A stretch of 64,000 nt of DNA, taken from Rossellomorea pakistanensis (lineage in GTDB: Bacteria > Bacillota > Bacilli > Bacillales > Bacillaceae_B). The first letter of the stretch is position 1. Each line of letters opens with the position of its first letter. Shown piece after piece: positions 7,893-17,099 of the stretch. A program made the translations under genes and the position numbers. The notes beneath the pieces were generated by a model. The model was not told the origin of the DNA. It made no database searches and worked only from the letters and a program-made list of their open reading frames with translations. Where the stretch lies: the NCBI RefSeq assembly GCF_016908495.1, contig NZ_JAFBDZ010000002.1, forward strand, positions 62,001 through 126,000. The letters run 5' to 3'.

Positions 7893-9407
7893 CTACCCTT
7901 CATTTATGGCCACTCTTTGTGATTCTTTCATGGCTTCTCTTTTTTCATCTTCTTCAGCAGGTTTAACTCGTTTAATAAAGAATGCAAGCAATAAGGCAAG
8001 TACAGATAAGCCGGTTGCTACTACAAATGCGTCATTTATTCCTTGAATGGTCGCTTCTTTTATTATATAACCCATTTCCTGTTTAGCATCAGGCGTAACA
8101 CCTTCTGCAGCCGCCAGTTCTGTTACATGTTTTTCGGTTTGGTTGGACATAACAGTTACAAGAAATGCCGTCCCAAGTGCACCAGATACTTGTTTGAATG
8201 TGTTGGACATGGCGGTTCCATGTGCATTTAAACGTTGTGGAAGCTGATTTAAACCTGCTGTCATAATCGGCATCATCAGCATGGACATTCCGAACATCCG
8301 TGCCGTATAGATGATGATTAAAAATGTATAAGTAGTATGGTCTGTAAGCTCACTAAATTCCCATGTTGTAAAGGTTGTAATCGCTAAACCAATAACAGAG
8401 AGCCATCTTGCCCCAATTTTATCAAAAATCCAGCCTGTAATCGGAGACATAATGCCCATTAAAATCGCTCCCGGTAACAATAATAGTCCTGATTCCAGCG
8501 GAGTAAATCCTCTGATATTTTGCAAGTAAATAGGCACTAATATCATTCCGGCAAACATGGCCATTGTGATAATAACATTAATGATGGTTGTTAATGTAAA
8601 CATGTTATATTTAAACACTCTAAATTCCAGCATTGGATTTTTAACCGTCATTTGCCGTCTTATAAATAAGATCAGGGTAATGACTCCGATGATTAGGGTT
8701 GTAATGACCTCGGTGCTTGTCCAACCTAAACTTCCCGCACTACTAAATCCATATAATAGACCTCCAAACCCTAAAGTAGAAAGGATAATTCCTGTGAGAT
8801 CAATTTTAGGAAATGTTTGATTGGTAACATTCTTCAAAAGTACTGCAGCAATAAAGAAATCGATGATGGCAATTGGTAAAACAATATAAAATAACACTCG
8901 CCATGAATAGTTTTGTACAATCCAACCTGAAAGTGTCGGCCCGATAGCAGGGGCAAAGGTCATTGCTAATCCAATAAGTCCCATCGCTTGTCCACGTTTT
9001 GCGATTGGAAAAATCGTTAATATAACAATCATTAATAATGGCATGATAATACCAGCCCCTGCAGCTTGTACCACTCTTCCTAATAATAATATTGAAAAGT
9101 CAGGGGCGATCGCGCAAATCAAAGTACCAGCTGCGAATAATCCCATTGATGTTAAAAAGAGTTGTCTAGTCGTAAAGCGTTCAATTAAAAAGGCTGTTAC
9201 GGGGATTAAAACCCCATTGACTAGCATATAACCAGTTGTCAGCCATTGTGCTGTATTAGCGGAAATCTCTAAGTCGTTCATCATTTCTGGTAAGGCTACA
9301 TTCATTAGTGTCTGATTTAAAATCGCAACAAATGCACCTAATAGCATAACGGTAAGAATCGCACCCTTTTTTATTGATTGGGCCGATGTATTAGCTTCAT
9401 TCGTCAT
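7893..9407 (-). CDS. DHA2-family (EmrB/QacA-type) multidrug MFS exporter
   Basis: A 504-aa proton-driven exporter with about 14 membrane segments. Typical features are ILNQTLMNVALPEMMNDL in helix 1, QWLTTGYMLVNGVLIPVTAFLIERF between helices 2 and 3, GRVVQAAGAGIIMPLLM in helix 4 and a motif C-like FAPAIGPTLSGWIV in helix 5, which marks antiporters. A soluble C-terminal stretch contains EREAMKES-like charged sequence. The start codon overlaps the end of the upstream MarR gene by 11 bp, so the pair is one transcript and the exporter is very likely controlled by that regulator. The drug range cannot be predicted. Confidence 0.92.
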   Translation of the reverse strand: MTNEANTSAQSIKKGAILTVMLLGAFVAILNQTLMNVALPEMMNDLEISANTAQWLTTGYMLVNGVLIPVTAFLIERFTTRQLFLTSMGLFAAGTLICAIAPDFSILLLGRVVQAAGAGIIMPLLMIVILTIFPIAKRGQAMGLIGLAMTFAPAIGPTLSGWIVQNYSWRVLFYIVLPIAIIDFFIAAVLLKNVTNQTFPKIDLTGIILSTLGFGGLLYGFSSAGSLGWTSTEVITTLIIGVITLILFIRRQMTVKNPMLEFRVFKYNMFTLTTIINVIITMAMFAGMILVPIYLQNIRGFTPLESGLLLLPGAILMGIMSPITGWIFDKIGARWLSVIGLAITTFTTWEFSELTDHTTYTFLIIIYTARMFGMSMLMMPIMTAGLNQLPQRLNAHGTAMSNTFKQVSGALGTAFLVTVMSNQTEKHVTELAAAEGVTPDAKQEMGYIIKEATIQGINDAFVVATGLSVLALLLAFFIKRVKPAEEDEKREAMKESQRVAINEG

Positions 9408-9852
9408 TTTTTACTTCCGCTCCTTTTGTTTTCATCTTCTCAATTAATAAATGGTGGAGTTGTAATAGCTGTTCTAAATCTTTATCTGGTATGTCTAGTA
9501 TTTTTGACATTTGCTCTATAAATATGTTGTCACATTCTTTTTGCTTCTCGGCGCCTTTTTCTGTGAGGCGAATCAATAATGATCTCCTATCCTTTTCGGA
9601 ACGTTCGCGAAATAGGTAACCTGCTTTAACGAGACGATCCACAATACCACTCATCGTACTACATCCGACTTGAAGACGTTCTGCTAATTCTCCTAAACTG
9701 ATATCCGGCTCTTCTTTCAAGGTACGAAGGACAAGTAATTGTTTAACCGTAATTCCAAGCTGAGCAATCTCGTTATTTAATACAGAATAAAATCCACGAT
9801 TGATTTCGTGGAATGAATGCATAACCTTTTTTATTTTAGTCTGACCATTCAT
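9397..9852 (-). CDS. MarR-family transcriptional regulator
   Basis: A 151-aa winged-helix repressor. The core LGITVKQLLVLRTLKEEPDISLGELAERLQVGCSTMSGIVDRLVKAGYLFRERSEKDRRSLLIRLTEKG shows the recognition helix and the DxRS wing arginine typical of MarR (D-R-R-S). MarR proteins usually sense phenolic or other lipophilic ligands and release DNA when bound. I chose ATG 9852, which has GAGGAG upstream, over in-frame starts up to 9909. The first gene of a two-gene unit with the DHA2 exporter; a good sigma-A promoter and a direct repeat lie just upstream, suggesting autoregulation. Confidence 0.92.
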   Translation of the reverse strand: MNGQTKIKKVMHSFHEINRGFYSVLNNEIAQLGITVKQLLVLRTLKEEPDISLGELAERLQVGCSTMSGIVDRLVKAGYLFRERSEKDRRSLLIRLTEKGAEKQKECDNIFIEQMSKILDIPDKDLEQLLQLHHLLIEKMKTKGAEVKNDE

Positions 9853-9878
9853 ATATCTTGCTCCTCTATTATTCATTA

Positions 9879-9905
9879 ACGAAATATTACGCATACGAAA
9901 TATTA
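9879..9905 (-). promoter_or_regulatory. Candidate MarR operator (direct repeat)
   Basis: ACGAAATATTA occurs at 9879-9889 and 9895-9905, 16 bp apart. The repeats lie just downstream of the -10 box of the marR promoter, where bound repressor would block transcription. Confidence 0.5.
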
Positions 9906-9915
9906 ACAATGTTAA

Positions 9916-9944
9916 ATTATACTCTCGTTTATATAAATGTCAAC
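9916..9944 (-). promoter_or_regulatory. Sigma-A promoter of the marR-exporter operon
   Basis: On the minus strand TTGACA (9939-9944) and TATAAT (9916-9921) are both perfect consensus hexamers with a 17-bp spacer. Confidence 0.85.
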
Positions 9945-10021
9945 CAATAAGAAAAAGCCTTCCCACAAGAAGTTAAAAGATTATGTATATAGAAATGGTC
10001 TTTAGATTCTATACAAAACTA

Positions 10022-10060
10022 AAAAAGCCCATTCCAGCAAAGTGCTGGAATGGGCTTTTG
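10022..10060 (-). terminator. Terminator of the peptide transporter gene
   Basis: AAAAGCCCATTCCAGCA (10023-10039) and TGCTGGAATGGGCTTTT (10043-10059) form a perfect 17-bp stem with a 3-nt loop, lying 60 bp beyond the minus-strand stop codon. Confidence 0.9.
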
Positions 10061-10122
10061 GTCAACCTAATTGAGTTCTAATTGGAAATATTCATGAAAT
10101 CTTATTCAAATCTATTTAAATA

Positions 10123-11616
10123 TTACTTTATACCCTTCATATAAGTCTGAATTTTTGGCGCTAGCATGAAGAGGATAATACTTAGAACGATCGATGCTCC
10201 ACCAATGATTCCAAAATAAAGCATTTCTGTTTCGGGTGAATAGAATTTAACAATCTGCGCGTTAATAGCTTGAGCAGCAGCATTAGATAAGAACCATAGA
10301 CTCATCGTCTGTGCAGAGAAGGCAGATGGTGCTAATTTTGTTGTAGCCGATAGCCCTACAGGTGATAAGCATAGTTCTCCGAGTACGACAATGAAATAAC
10401 TAAGAACAAGCCATAATGGGTTTACTAATGAATCATCTCCACCAAAGTATGCTGGTAATAGAATGACAATAAATGATAATCCGGCAAACAATAGACCTAA
10501 AGAGAATTTTTTAGGAATTGTTGGCTGACGGTTTCCTAATTTTACCCATAACCAAGCAAATACTGGTGCTAAAATGATAATAAATAGCGGGTTCAATGAT
10601 TGGAACCAAGCAGGTGAGATATGAATACCTGCAAACTCTAATTGTGTACGTTTATCAGCATAATTGGCAAGAATAGTCGAACCTTGTTCTTGGATTGCCC
10701 AGAACATAACAGAAGCAATAAAAAGCGGAATATAGGCAATAATTCGTGATTGCTCCACTTCTGTAGTTTTAGGACTGCGATACATGACAACGAAGTAGAC
10801 GATTGGAATTCCGATTCCGAGTATTCCGATAAGCGCTATAAAACTGTCAACTGTAAGAAGTCCAGTTGGAATGGCGATTGCAATTAAGATAGCTAGAATA
10901 ATTGCACATAATCCAATAATGGTGAAGACTTTTTTCTTTTCCTCTTGTGATAATGGATTTGCTACATAGGTACCAGCAAGTCCAAGGCTATTTTTCTTTG
11001 TAAAAATAAAGACTAATAATCCAAAGAACATCCCAATTGCAGCTATACTGAAGCCTAAGTGGAAGTTTATTTTCATTCCCACTGCTCCAACGATTAGGGG
11101 AGCTAAAAATCCTCCAAGGTTAATTCCCATATAGAATATACTAAAACCAGCATCACGACGATTGTCTTCTTCACTGTAGATATCTCCAACAACACTTGAT
11201 ACATTTGGCTTAAGCAAACCTGTACCAATGACAATCAGAACCATGGAGACAAAGAACATGGATAAGCTCCCAGGAATCGCTAGAGCAATATGTCCAAGCA
11301 TAATAAATATTCCACCGTAAAAAATAGCTCTCGAGGTACCGAATATTCTATCGGCAAGCCACCCGCCAATTATACCGGACATATATACTAATGAACCGTA
11401 GACAGACATTATGGCAAGAGCTGTTGTTTCATCAAGCCCTAATCCACCTTTTGAAACCTCATAATACATATAGAAAACAAGGATAGCTCTCATTCCATAA
11501 TAAGAGAAGCGCTCCCAAAACTCTGTGAAGAAAAGAGTAAATAATCCCTTAGGATGTCCAAAAAATCCTGTTTGTGGAACACTATCCACAATTTTCTGTT
11601 TATTCAAACCTGACAT
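10123..11616 (-). CDS. POT-family proton-dependent di/tripeptide transporter
   Basis: A 497-aa transporter of the POT/PTR2 family (like DtpT). The N-terminal helix has the ExxER-type motif EFWERFSYYGM needed for proton coupling. The PTR2 signature follows as GGWLADRIFGTSRAIFYGGIF, and a later AGFSIFYMGINLGGFLAPLIVGAVG matches the second signature. About 14 membrane helices are visible. It imports small peptides with protons across the cytoplasmic membrane. ATG 11616 has a strong AAGGAGG upstream. The gene is monocistronic, with a strong hairpin at its 3' end and a long AT-rich region upstream. Confidence 0.94.
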   Translation of the reverse strand: MSGLNKQKIVDSVPQTGFFGHPKGLFTLFFTEFWERFSYYGMRAILVFYMYYEVSKGGLGLDETTALAIMSVYGSLVYMSGIIGGWLADRIFGTSRAIFYGGIFIMLGHIALAIPGSLSMFFVSMVLIVIGTGLLKPNVSSVVGDIYSEEDNRRDAGFSIFYMGINLGGFLAPLIVGAVGMKINFHLGFSIAAIGMFFGLLVFIFTKKNSLGLAGTYVANPLSQEEKKKVFTIIGLCAIILAILIAIAIPTGLLTVDSFIALIGILGIGIPIVYFVVMYRSPKTTEVEQSRIIAYIPLFIASVMFWAIQEQGSTILANYADKRTQLEFAGIHISPAWFQSLNPLFIIILAPVFAWLWVKLGNRQPTIPKKFSLGLLFAGLSFIVILLPAYFGGDDSLVNPLWLVLSYFIVVLGELCLSPVGLSATTKLAPSAFSAQTMSLWFLSNAAAQAINAQIVKFYSPETEMLYFGIIGGASIVLSIILFMLAPKIQTYMKGIK

Positions 11617-12134
11617 TATGAATCCTCCTTTATTCTTCTACTATAATATTTAAATATTTTTATATTGTCAAAAAAATTTTTGGGTATTTAGATTTAAGGC
11701 ATTAAATTTCTGATTACTCATCAAAGAATGAAAAATATGCTTTTTTAGAATAATAAGTCGATTTAGTATTATATTCCCCCGTTTCAGAATAACGGATAGT
11801 AAAATCCTCTCGTTTGTATAGTAAAATTTACAAATGTTAACTAATATAGGTGCACTTGTTACCTCCAGATAATTTACCTAAAGAAATAAATCCCTCAAAA
11901 TATTAGTATATATTACCATTGAAAGCCTTTTCTTTTTTCTTTACCCACAGGTATTAAATTAACTCTAATATCACCTTTTTACTAGGATAAAAGAGAGGTT
12001 TACCGTTAGACCCAGTGCAGGGTTTTTGGATATCAGAGGTCCTTACGATGGAACTACTTTAGTATTCTGTCTCTGTCTGAGGTGTATCTACTTTTATAAG
12101 CTAAGACTGTTTTGAAACCGTATTGTGGAATCTA
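11617..12134. other. AT-rich intergenic region with no recognisable gene
   Basis: I find no coding sequence, known RNA or repeat in this 500-bp stretch. It is unusually AT-rich between 11640 and 11990. A more GC-rich segment at 12000-12080 does not resemble a gene or riboswitch that I know. Confidence 0.35.
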
Positions 12135-12417
12135 ATGACAGCACATACATACTTCTTCGCCTTTGGAATCGTACTACTTGCGATATTAATTACGTACTTT
12201 ATTTTAAGAGATTTAAATCAAGGGAAGAAATTAGGGGATATTTTTACTTACCTTATTTTTTGTATCCATAGGAGAGGTGTTAAAAGCATTTTTAGATACA
12301 AGTTCTATGCAATTTTTCATCCAAATTCTATTTATCGTTTTAATGATTGGTCTAGTTATTCCTCTCATTTTTATAATGCTTCTTCACCTTAGATCTGACA
12401 TAAAAAATCCAAAGTAA
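12135..12417 (+). pseudogene. Frameshifted small membrane protein gene
   Basis: From ATG 12135 one frame reads a helix (YFFAFGIVLLAILITYFIL) and RDLNQGKKLGDIFTYLIF, then becomes senseless. The next frame takes over with VSIGEVLKAFLDTSS and another hydrophobic pair, ending IKNPK at TAA 12415-12417. Removing one T from the run of six T at 12256-12261 restores a single 93-aa, three-helix protein. The two halves look like one natural protein, so this is a recent frameshift, a slippage-controlled gene, or a sequencing error. No function is recognised, and the ribosome site is weak. Confidence 0.6.
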
Positions 12418-12568
12418 TACAAATTTTGTTGGATATTACAAAATAAGGAATATTTTATTAATAATATTCCTCCTAGTTTTTTAGGAGCGATATATAGGTT
12501 TCATATTATCTATAAAATTGTTTTTTGATAGATTAGAAGATAGCTAATAAAAAGGAAGGAGAGATGGA

Positions 12569-15268
12569 GTGAAGACTTTCCCAAAAGATATATCTTTTTT
12601 ATATGATTGGCGAACATACCAGCAACGAGTTCTTTCTTCACTTGAAGAACACCTTCAAAATCGCCATTTTCATTTAATAGCACCGCCTGGTTCAGGGAAA
12701 ACCGTATTAGGGCTCGAGGTTATGCTTCGACTAAATGAGCCAACGATCATTCTTGCTCCGACTTTAGCAATCAAAAATCAATGGCTTGAACGGTTTGTTG
12801 AATTATTTCTAAAACAAAATAAAGCTCCTGATTGGGTATCCATGGACTTGAAAAATCCAAAATTTCTTACGATCACCACCTATCAATCGCTTCACTCTAT
12901 CGTTTCTAAAGGTGCAGATAAAGAAGAATCTAAAGATGAAATATTGATTGAAGACGAAATAAATGAACGAGAGAAAATAACTTCTTATTCTCAAACGGTC
13001 CTCGAGTCTATTGAACAAATTGGGTTTAAGACTTTAATTTTTGACGAAGCCCATCATCTAAGGTCTTCATGGTGGAAAAGTGCTATGCAGTTTCGGAGTC
13101 AACTTTCACAGCCGAATTTAGTGGCTTTAACCGCAACGCCACCGTACGATGTTTCTCTATCTGAATGGAATCGCTATATTGAATTGTGTGGACCTATTGA
13201 TATTGAAATTAGTGTGCCAGAACTAGTTAAAGAACAAGACCTTTGCCCACATCAGGATTATCTATACTTTTCTGCCCCATCTTTTGATGAAAGGGAGACG
13301 ATTCAATCCTTTCGAGATGATGTCTCTCAAACAAGGGAAAAGCTACTAGCAAATTCTGTGTTTGTAAACATGTTAAAAGAACACCCATGGATGATTAAAC
13401 CAGATGATCATATTGAGTCGATCTTAGCCGCCCCATCCTACTTTTCAAGTTTACTGATCTTTCTTAATGAAGCTGATGAGATTAAATGGAAAGATTATAA
13501 ACATATTCTTGGAACTAAGAAAACGATCCCGAAACTTGAATTAGATTGGCTTGAAACATTATTAACTGGGTGTATTTATCAGGATCCGTATACTCAGGGT
13601 TTTGAAGAAGTCATAAAGGAAATCAAGAAATGGTTAAGTCGTATAGGTGCCATTGATCGCAAGAAGGTTTATCTACGGTCAACGAAAAAGATTGATCGGA
13701 TGTTGTTAACGAGTGTATCCAAGCTTCGAAGTATAAATGAGATTGTTCAGTTTGAGGCAAGTACTCTTAAAGATGATTTACGGTTGGTTATTTTAACTGA
13801 TTATATTCGATTAGCAGATCTGCCTCGAAATGCCGATGATGAGAAAAAACTAACAAGATTAGGGGTCATCCCTATATTTGAATCCTTACGTAGAAATATG
13901 ATGACGGGGGTTAAATTAGGAGTGTTATGCGGATCGGTCGTTATCCTTCCGAGAAGTGCTATTCCTGCATTGAATGAGATTATTTCCTGTGAAATAAAAG
14001 AGAATTTACGCATTACGCCACTTCAACATGATGATCACTATGTTTCTTTACAAATGAATGGGAGTCAAAGCCAGCAGGTTGTAAGAATCATGACAGAATT
14101 GTTCACTGCAGGAGAAATTCACGTCTTGACCGGTACAACGTCTCTACTTGGAGAAGGGTGGGATGCTCCAAGTATTAATTCAATCATTCTTGCTTCATAT
14201 GTTGGAACCTTCATGCTTTCAAATCAAATGAGGGGAAGAGCGATAAGGGTTCAGCGTGGAAATGATCACAAAAGCTCTACTATTTGGCATCTAGTATGTA
14301 TAGACCCTTCTCAAAAAGAAACAGGGTATGATATCGATACCTTATCAAGACGATTTAAAGCATTTGTAGGGGTTTCTCATACTGGAGATTATATTGAGAA
14401 TGGAATGGATCGATTAAATCTAGAGCTGGCTCCTTTAGGTGCAACTAAGCTCCAAAATTTAAATCAGCAGATGTTTGATCATGCAAGAAGAAGATCGGAG
14501 CTTAGTACTCATTGGAGGCAAGCAACTGATAAGAGTGGTAATCATAAAATGGTGGAAGAGCTTAAGACAGCTCCAGAGTCTTTACCGAGAAGCACCCTTA
14601 TTACCAATACGATTAAAGCTCTTATTATGCAAGGCTTGATGTTCGGATTATTCATATTTGCTCAGTTATTAGAAGAAATCGCTTATTTAGAACTTGAATC
14701 ATTCATTTCTTTTCTTTATATAGTCTTGTTCGTATTGGCTATTTCAGTAATATTTATGTTGCCTAAAACGATTAAAGGAATTTGGTTATGGATAAAACAT
14801 GGAAGATTAGAAACGAGCGCTAAGCAACTGGGTGAAACGGTGATTGAAACCCTTCATCATTTAGATTTAATCAAAACGGATTTAGATGAAATAGAGATGA
14901 AAGTAACACAAGAATTTAATGGTTTTATTAACTTCTGGTTGAATGGGGGAACTAGGTATGAACAAACCCTGATTCTAGAGGCTATACAAGAAATACAGGA
15001 ACCCATCGATAATCCTAGATACTTCATTAAAAGGAAATCAAAATGGGGTCCTTTTCTTCGATATGATTATCATGTAGTTCCTCAAGTCATTGCGAGGAAT
15101 AAAAAAGGAGCAGAATTCTTTCTTCAGCAATGGAAGAAAAGGGTAGGCAAAGCAGAACTTATCTTCGCAAGAACACTTGAAGGCAGGCAGGAATTATTAA
15201 AGGCTCGAATGAAATCACTTTCTGCTGCTTTTGTGAGGAAAACAGAGCGTGTTTCTGCATGGAAGTAG
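12569..15268 (+). CDS. SF2 DEAD/DEAH-box helicase with C-terminal membrane segments
   Basis: An 899-aa protein. Residues 38-45 are Walker A (APPGSGKT), 159-162 the DEAH box in LIFDEAHH, 188-192 motif III-like TATPP. Motifs V and VI appear near 520-560 as GEGWDAP and QMRGRAIR. The N-terminal WRTYQQRVL matches the Q-motif region of restriction-type SF2 helicases. Around 685-745 two hydrophobic segments follow (MQGLMFGLFIFAQLL and FLYIVLFVLAISVIFML), then a charged 150-residue tail. It should be an ATP-driven nucleic acid translocase tethered to the membrane. GTG 12569 follows AAGGAAGGAGAG. It is single, next to the frameshifted gene; its biological role is unknown. Confidence 0.8.
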   Translation: MKTFPKDISFLYDWRTYQQRVLSSLEEHLQNRHFHLIAPPGSGKTVLGLEVMLRLNEPTIILAPTLAIKNQWLERFVELFLKQNKAPDWVSMDLKNPKFLTITTYQSLHSIVSKGADKEESKDEILIEDEINEREKITSYSQTVLESIEQIGFKTLIFDEAHHLRSSWWKSAMQFRSQLSQPNLVALTATPPYDVSLSEWNRYIELCGPIDIEISVPELVKEQDLCPHQDYLYFSAPSFDERETIQSFRDDVSQTREKLLANSVFVNMLKEHPWMIKPDDHIESILAAPSYFSSLLIFLNEADEIKWKDYKHILGTKKTIPKLELDWLETLLTGCIYQDPYTQGFEEVIKEIKKWLSRIGAIDRKKVYLRSTKKIDRMLLTSVSKLRSINEIVQFEASTLKDDLRLVILTDYIRLADLPRNADDEKKLTRLGVIPIFESLRRNMMTGVKLGVLCGSVVILPRSAIPALNEIISCEIKENLRITPLQHDDHYVSLQMNGSQSQQVVRIMTELFTAGEIHVLTGTTSLLGEGWDAPSINSIILASYVGTFMLSNQMRGRAIRVQRGNDHKSSTIWHLVCIDPSQKETGYDIDTLSRRFKAFVGVSHTGDYIENGMDRLNLELAPLGATKLQNLNQQMFDHARRRSELSTHWRQATDKSGNHKMVEELKTAPESLPRSTLITNTIKALIMQGLMFGLFIFAQLLEEIAYLELESFISFLYIVLFVLAISVIFMLPKTIKGIWLWIKHGRLETSAKQLGETVIETLHHLDLIKTDLDEIEMKVTQEFNGFINFWLNGGTRYEQTLILEAIQEIQEPIDNPRYFIKRKSKWGPFLRYDYHVVPQVIARNKKGAEFFLQQWKKRVGKAELIFARTLEGRQELLKARMKSLSAAFVRKTERVSAWK

Positions 15269-15340
15269 TCGATTCTAATTACGGTTGTTCCATTTTTTGT
15301 AAAAAATACGATACTAGCAGGATTGTAATCTCATTTTTTC

Positions 15341-15444
15341 TGACTGGCTGTTTTCGTAAACATTGTTGTTATTTGAAAAAGATCTAGTTGGTTTCATCTC
15401 CAAGGATGTTCGCTTTCCGCAGGGCGGGCGGTGAGCATCCTGAC
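15341..15444. repeat. Dispersed Bacillus-type intergenic repeat (GGATG...CATCC hairpin)
   Basis: The stretch ends with GGATG (15404-15408), CGCTTTCCGCAGGGCGGGCGG and CATCC (15436-15440), which folds as a GC-rich hairpin. Sequences with a similar TTTCCGC-GGGCGGGCGG core are familiar as multi-copy intergenic repeats in Bacillus genomes, from memory and not checked. It lies between two convergent genes. Confidence 0.5.
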
Positions 15445-15466
15445 TTATTGTTTTGGGCAGCTTTCT

Positions 15467-16489
15467 TTATTCTTCTTGCCCTTTTTTTCTTGCTAATTTC
15501 TCTCTGTCCATCGTTCCCGGTGGTTGTTCAAGCCAATGATGTTTAATCATAATATCTGCACCAGATTTGGCATATTGAGCAATTTCTAGCGATAACCTTT
15601 CATAATTAATAACTAAATCATTCCTTTGACTGGCTGCTGCAGCAGTTGCATAATTCCCTGTCCCTGCAGCACTGATTAAAGACATATGAAACATCATTAA
15701 TTTATCTGAGAAGGTTCGGGTTGTCGAATTACTCACACTAAGATCAGGTAATCGAGGGGTAGGAATATCGTTATCAAGCATAATAGAAGAAAAGATTTTT
15801 ATATGTTTGTTCGCAATTTCTTGACCACGTAACATAAAATCCTGTATCTCTTTTGATTGGGAGGTTTGAGCAAAGCTAATCCCAAGTTTAACCCCAACAG
15901 CATTTGTTTGTACGTTCATATATAAATGCGAAATTTCGATTGCGTTTAATGGCCGTTTGTTACTAAATGGATTTAAGCCGCTCATATATCTTTTACTGTT
16001 AACATAGTCCGCTTCCTTTGGAACTTCAATATAAGGATGTCTGGACAGTACTCCTTTTGAGCTCGCAACATCTGAAGATCGATTATAGAGGGAGGTTGTT
16101 TCTATTAACCCTTGAGTATAATAGTCTCGGATGTCCTTCCTTGAACTCATTGAAACAAATCCACCGTATGCTAACATCCCCACTTTTGCCATATGATTCA
16201 CATACGTTAAACAAAATATATCAGAGAAAAGCCACGGGGCATCCATATTGACATCCTGATTGGAAAATCCATTAGGGATTGCGAATTGCTCTTCATCAAA
16301 GATGATAAGCAATTTGTCTAAATGCCCAGTTGCAATATCAAAAGCATATTGAATAATTGGCTTAATCTCTTCATCTTCAATATGTTTTAACATATATCCT
16401 AAAATACATTTAGACATACTATCATTCATATACGATGTCCAGAGACTCCCAATTTCAGCAGATGTAAGATAGATTTTTTCATTACTCAT
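15467..16489 (-). CDS. DUF3231-family protein
   Basis: A 340-aa soluble alpha-helical protein made of two related halves. The first begins LTSAEIGSLWTSYMNDSMSKCILGYMLKHIED, the second ALNAIEISHLYMNVQTNAVGVKLGISFAQ. Each half resembles a four-helix ferritin-like bundle; DUF3231 proteins are typical of spore-forming Bacillaceae and are distantly reminiscent of spore coat protein CotF. The function is unknown and a spore role is only inferred. ATG 16489 has AAGGAGG 8 nt upstream; the preceding in-frame TTG (16492) is less favourable. The gene is divergent from the segregation cassette that follows. Confidence 0.85.
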   Translation of the reverse strand: MSNEKIYLTSAEIGSLWTSYMNDSMSKCILGYMLKHIEDEEIKPIIQYAFDIATGHLDKLLIIFDEEQFAIPNGFSNQDVNMDAPWLFSDIFCLTYVNHMAKVGMLAYGGFVSMSSRKDIRDYYTQGLIETTSLYNRSSDVASSKGVLSRHPYIEVPKEADYVNSKRYMSGLNPFSNKRPLNAIEISHLYMNVQTNAVGVKLGISFAQTSQSKEIQDFMLRGQEIANKHIKIFSSIMLDNDIPTPRLPDLSVSNSTTRTFSDKLMMFHMSLISAAGTGNYATAAAASQRNDLVINYERLSLEIAQYAKSGADIMIKHHWLEQPPGTMDREKLARKKGQEE

Positions 16490-16805
16490 CAACTTAACCT
16501 CCTTAGAAATAAGTCAGGATAGATTTATTCTTTACTAAAAGGACGCTTAGTATGACAAAGTTTTGGGAAAACTGTTGTTTTCAGACAGCATTTTTTTTAT
16601 GAATCTTTATTATTTTTATTGTTCATCCCATTTGAGGAGTATTTTCAGATAACATTTTCTTGTTATTCTTTTTAAGTGATTTTCATCAAACTTTATTCTA
16701 TTTTCATCTTCTCCAAGCTAACTTTCCCTTCCGAATTTTGTAAACCTATACTGAATTTAATAAGAGATAATAGAAATTGTGACTGGTAATACCTGTTAAA
16801 TAGAT

Positions 16806-16967
16806 GTTGTATACGTAAACTGTTTACAAGTTTACAATTATGTATACAAGTAAACAAAATTGTATTCGTTTGTATACAGAAATGTATACATGTGTACAGA
16901 TCGGTACACATGTTGTTATATAGCTTTGTATTCGCTTTTGTGTACAACGTTACAATTTGTATACAAA
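16806..16967. repeat. parC-like iteron array (candidate centromere) upstream of parM
   Basis: Thirteen copies of an 8-mer close to TGTRTACA are packed into 160 bp: TGTATACG 16808, TGTTTACA 16821, GTTTACAA 16830, TGTATACA 16841, AGTAAACA (inverted) 16849, TGTATTCG 16861, TGTATACA 16871 and 16883, TGTGTACA 16891, GGTACACA (inverted) 16903, TGTATTCG 16927, TGTGTACA 16939, TGTATACA 16958. Many are 8-12 bp apart, about one helical turn. Such phased iterons before parM-parR are the centromere and operator in type II partition systems. A weak promoter (TTGACC 17011, TACTCT 17034) may follow. Confidence 0.7.
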
Positions 16968-17099
16968 TATAGTGGCAGATTACAATTGTGTAATAGATAC
17001 ATAAGTAGGATTGACCCAAGAGTAGATATTGGTTACTCTTTCAATAAGAGTTTAAAATTTTCTAATAAATTCTTATTCGAGAATGAAAGGATGATTTCT

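Noticed and set aside
7831-9231. Several plus-strand frames of 60-87 codons
   Set aside because: All are antisense to the DHA2 exporter; their composition reflects membrane codons read in reverse.
12001-12080. Possible riboswitch in the GC-richer stretch before the frameshifted gene
   Set aside because: No conserved core of any riboswitch that I know could be matched, and no convincing terminator follows.
16693-17019. 108-codon minus-strand frame across the iteron array
   Set aside because: Its Cys/Thr/His-rich translation follows from TGTATACA repeats read on the other strand; no ribosome site or family resemblance.
16860-17099. Upstream extension of the ParM-like reading frame
   Set aside because: The in-frame extension encodes the iteron repeats (YRNVYMCTDRYTCC), has no ribosome binding site, and precedes the conserved N-terminus. 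TTG 17100 with AAAGGA upstream is better.
16493-17099. Insertion sequence or prophage border for the segregation cassette
   Set aside because: No transposase, integrase, direct repeat of attachment type or tRNA gene is visible around 16.5-19 kb.
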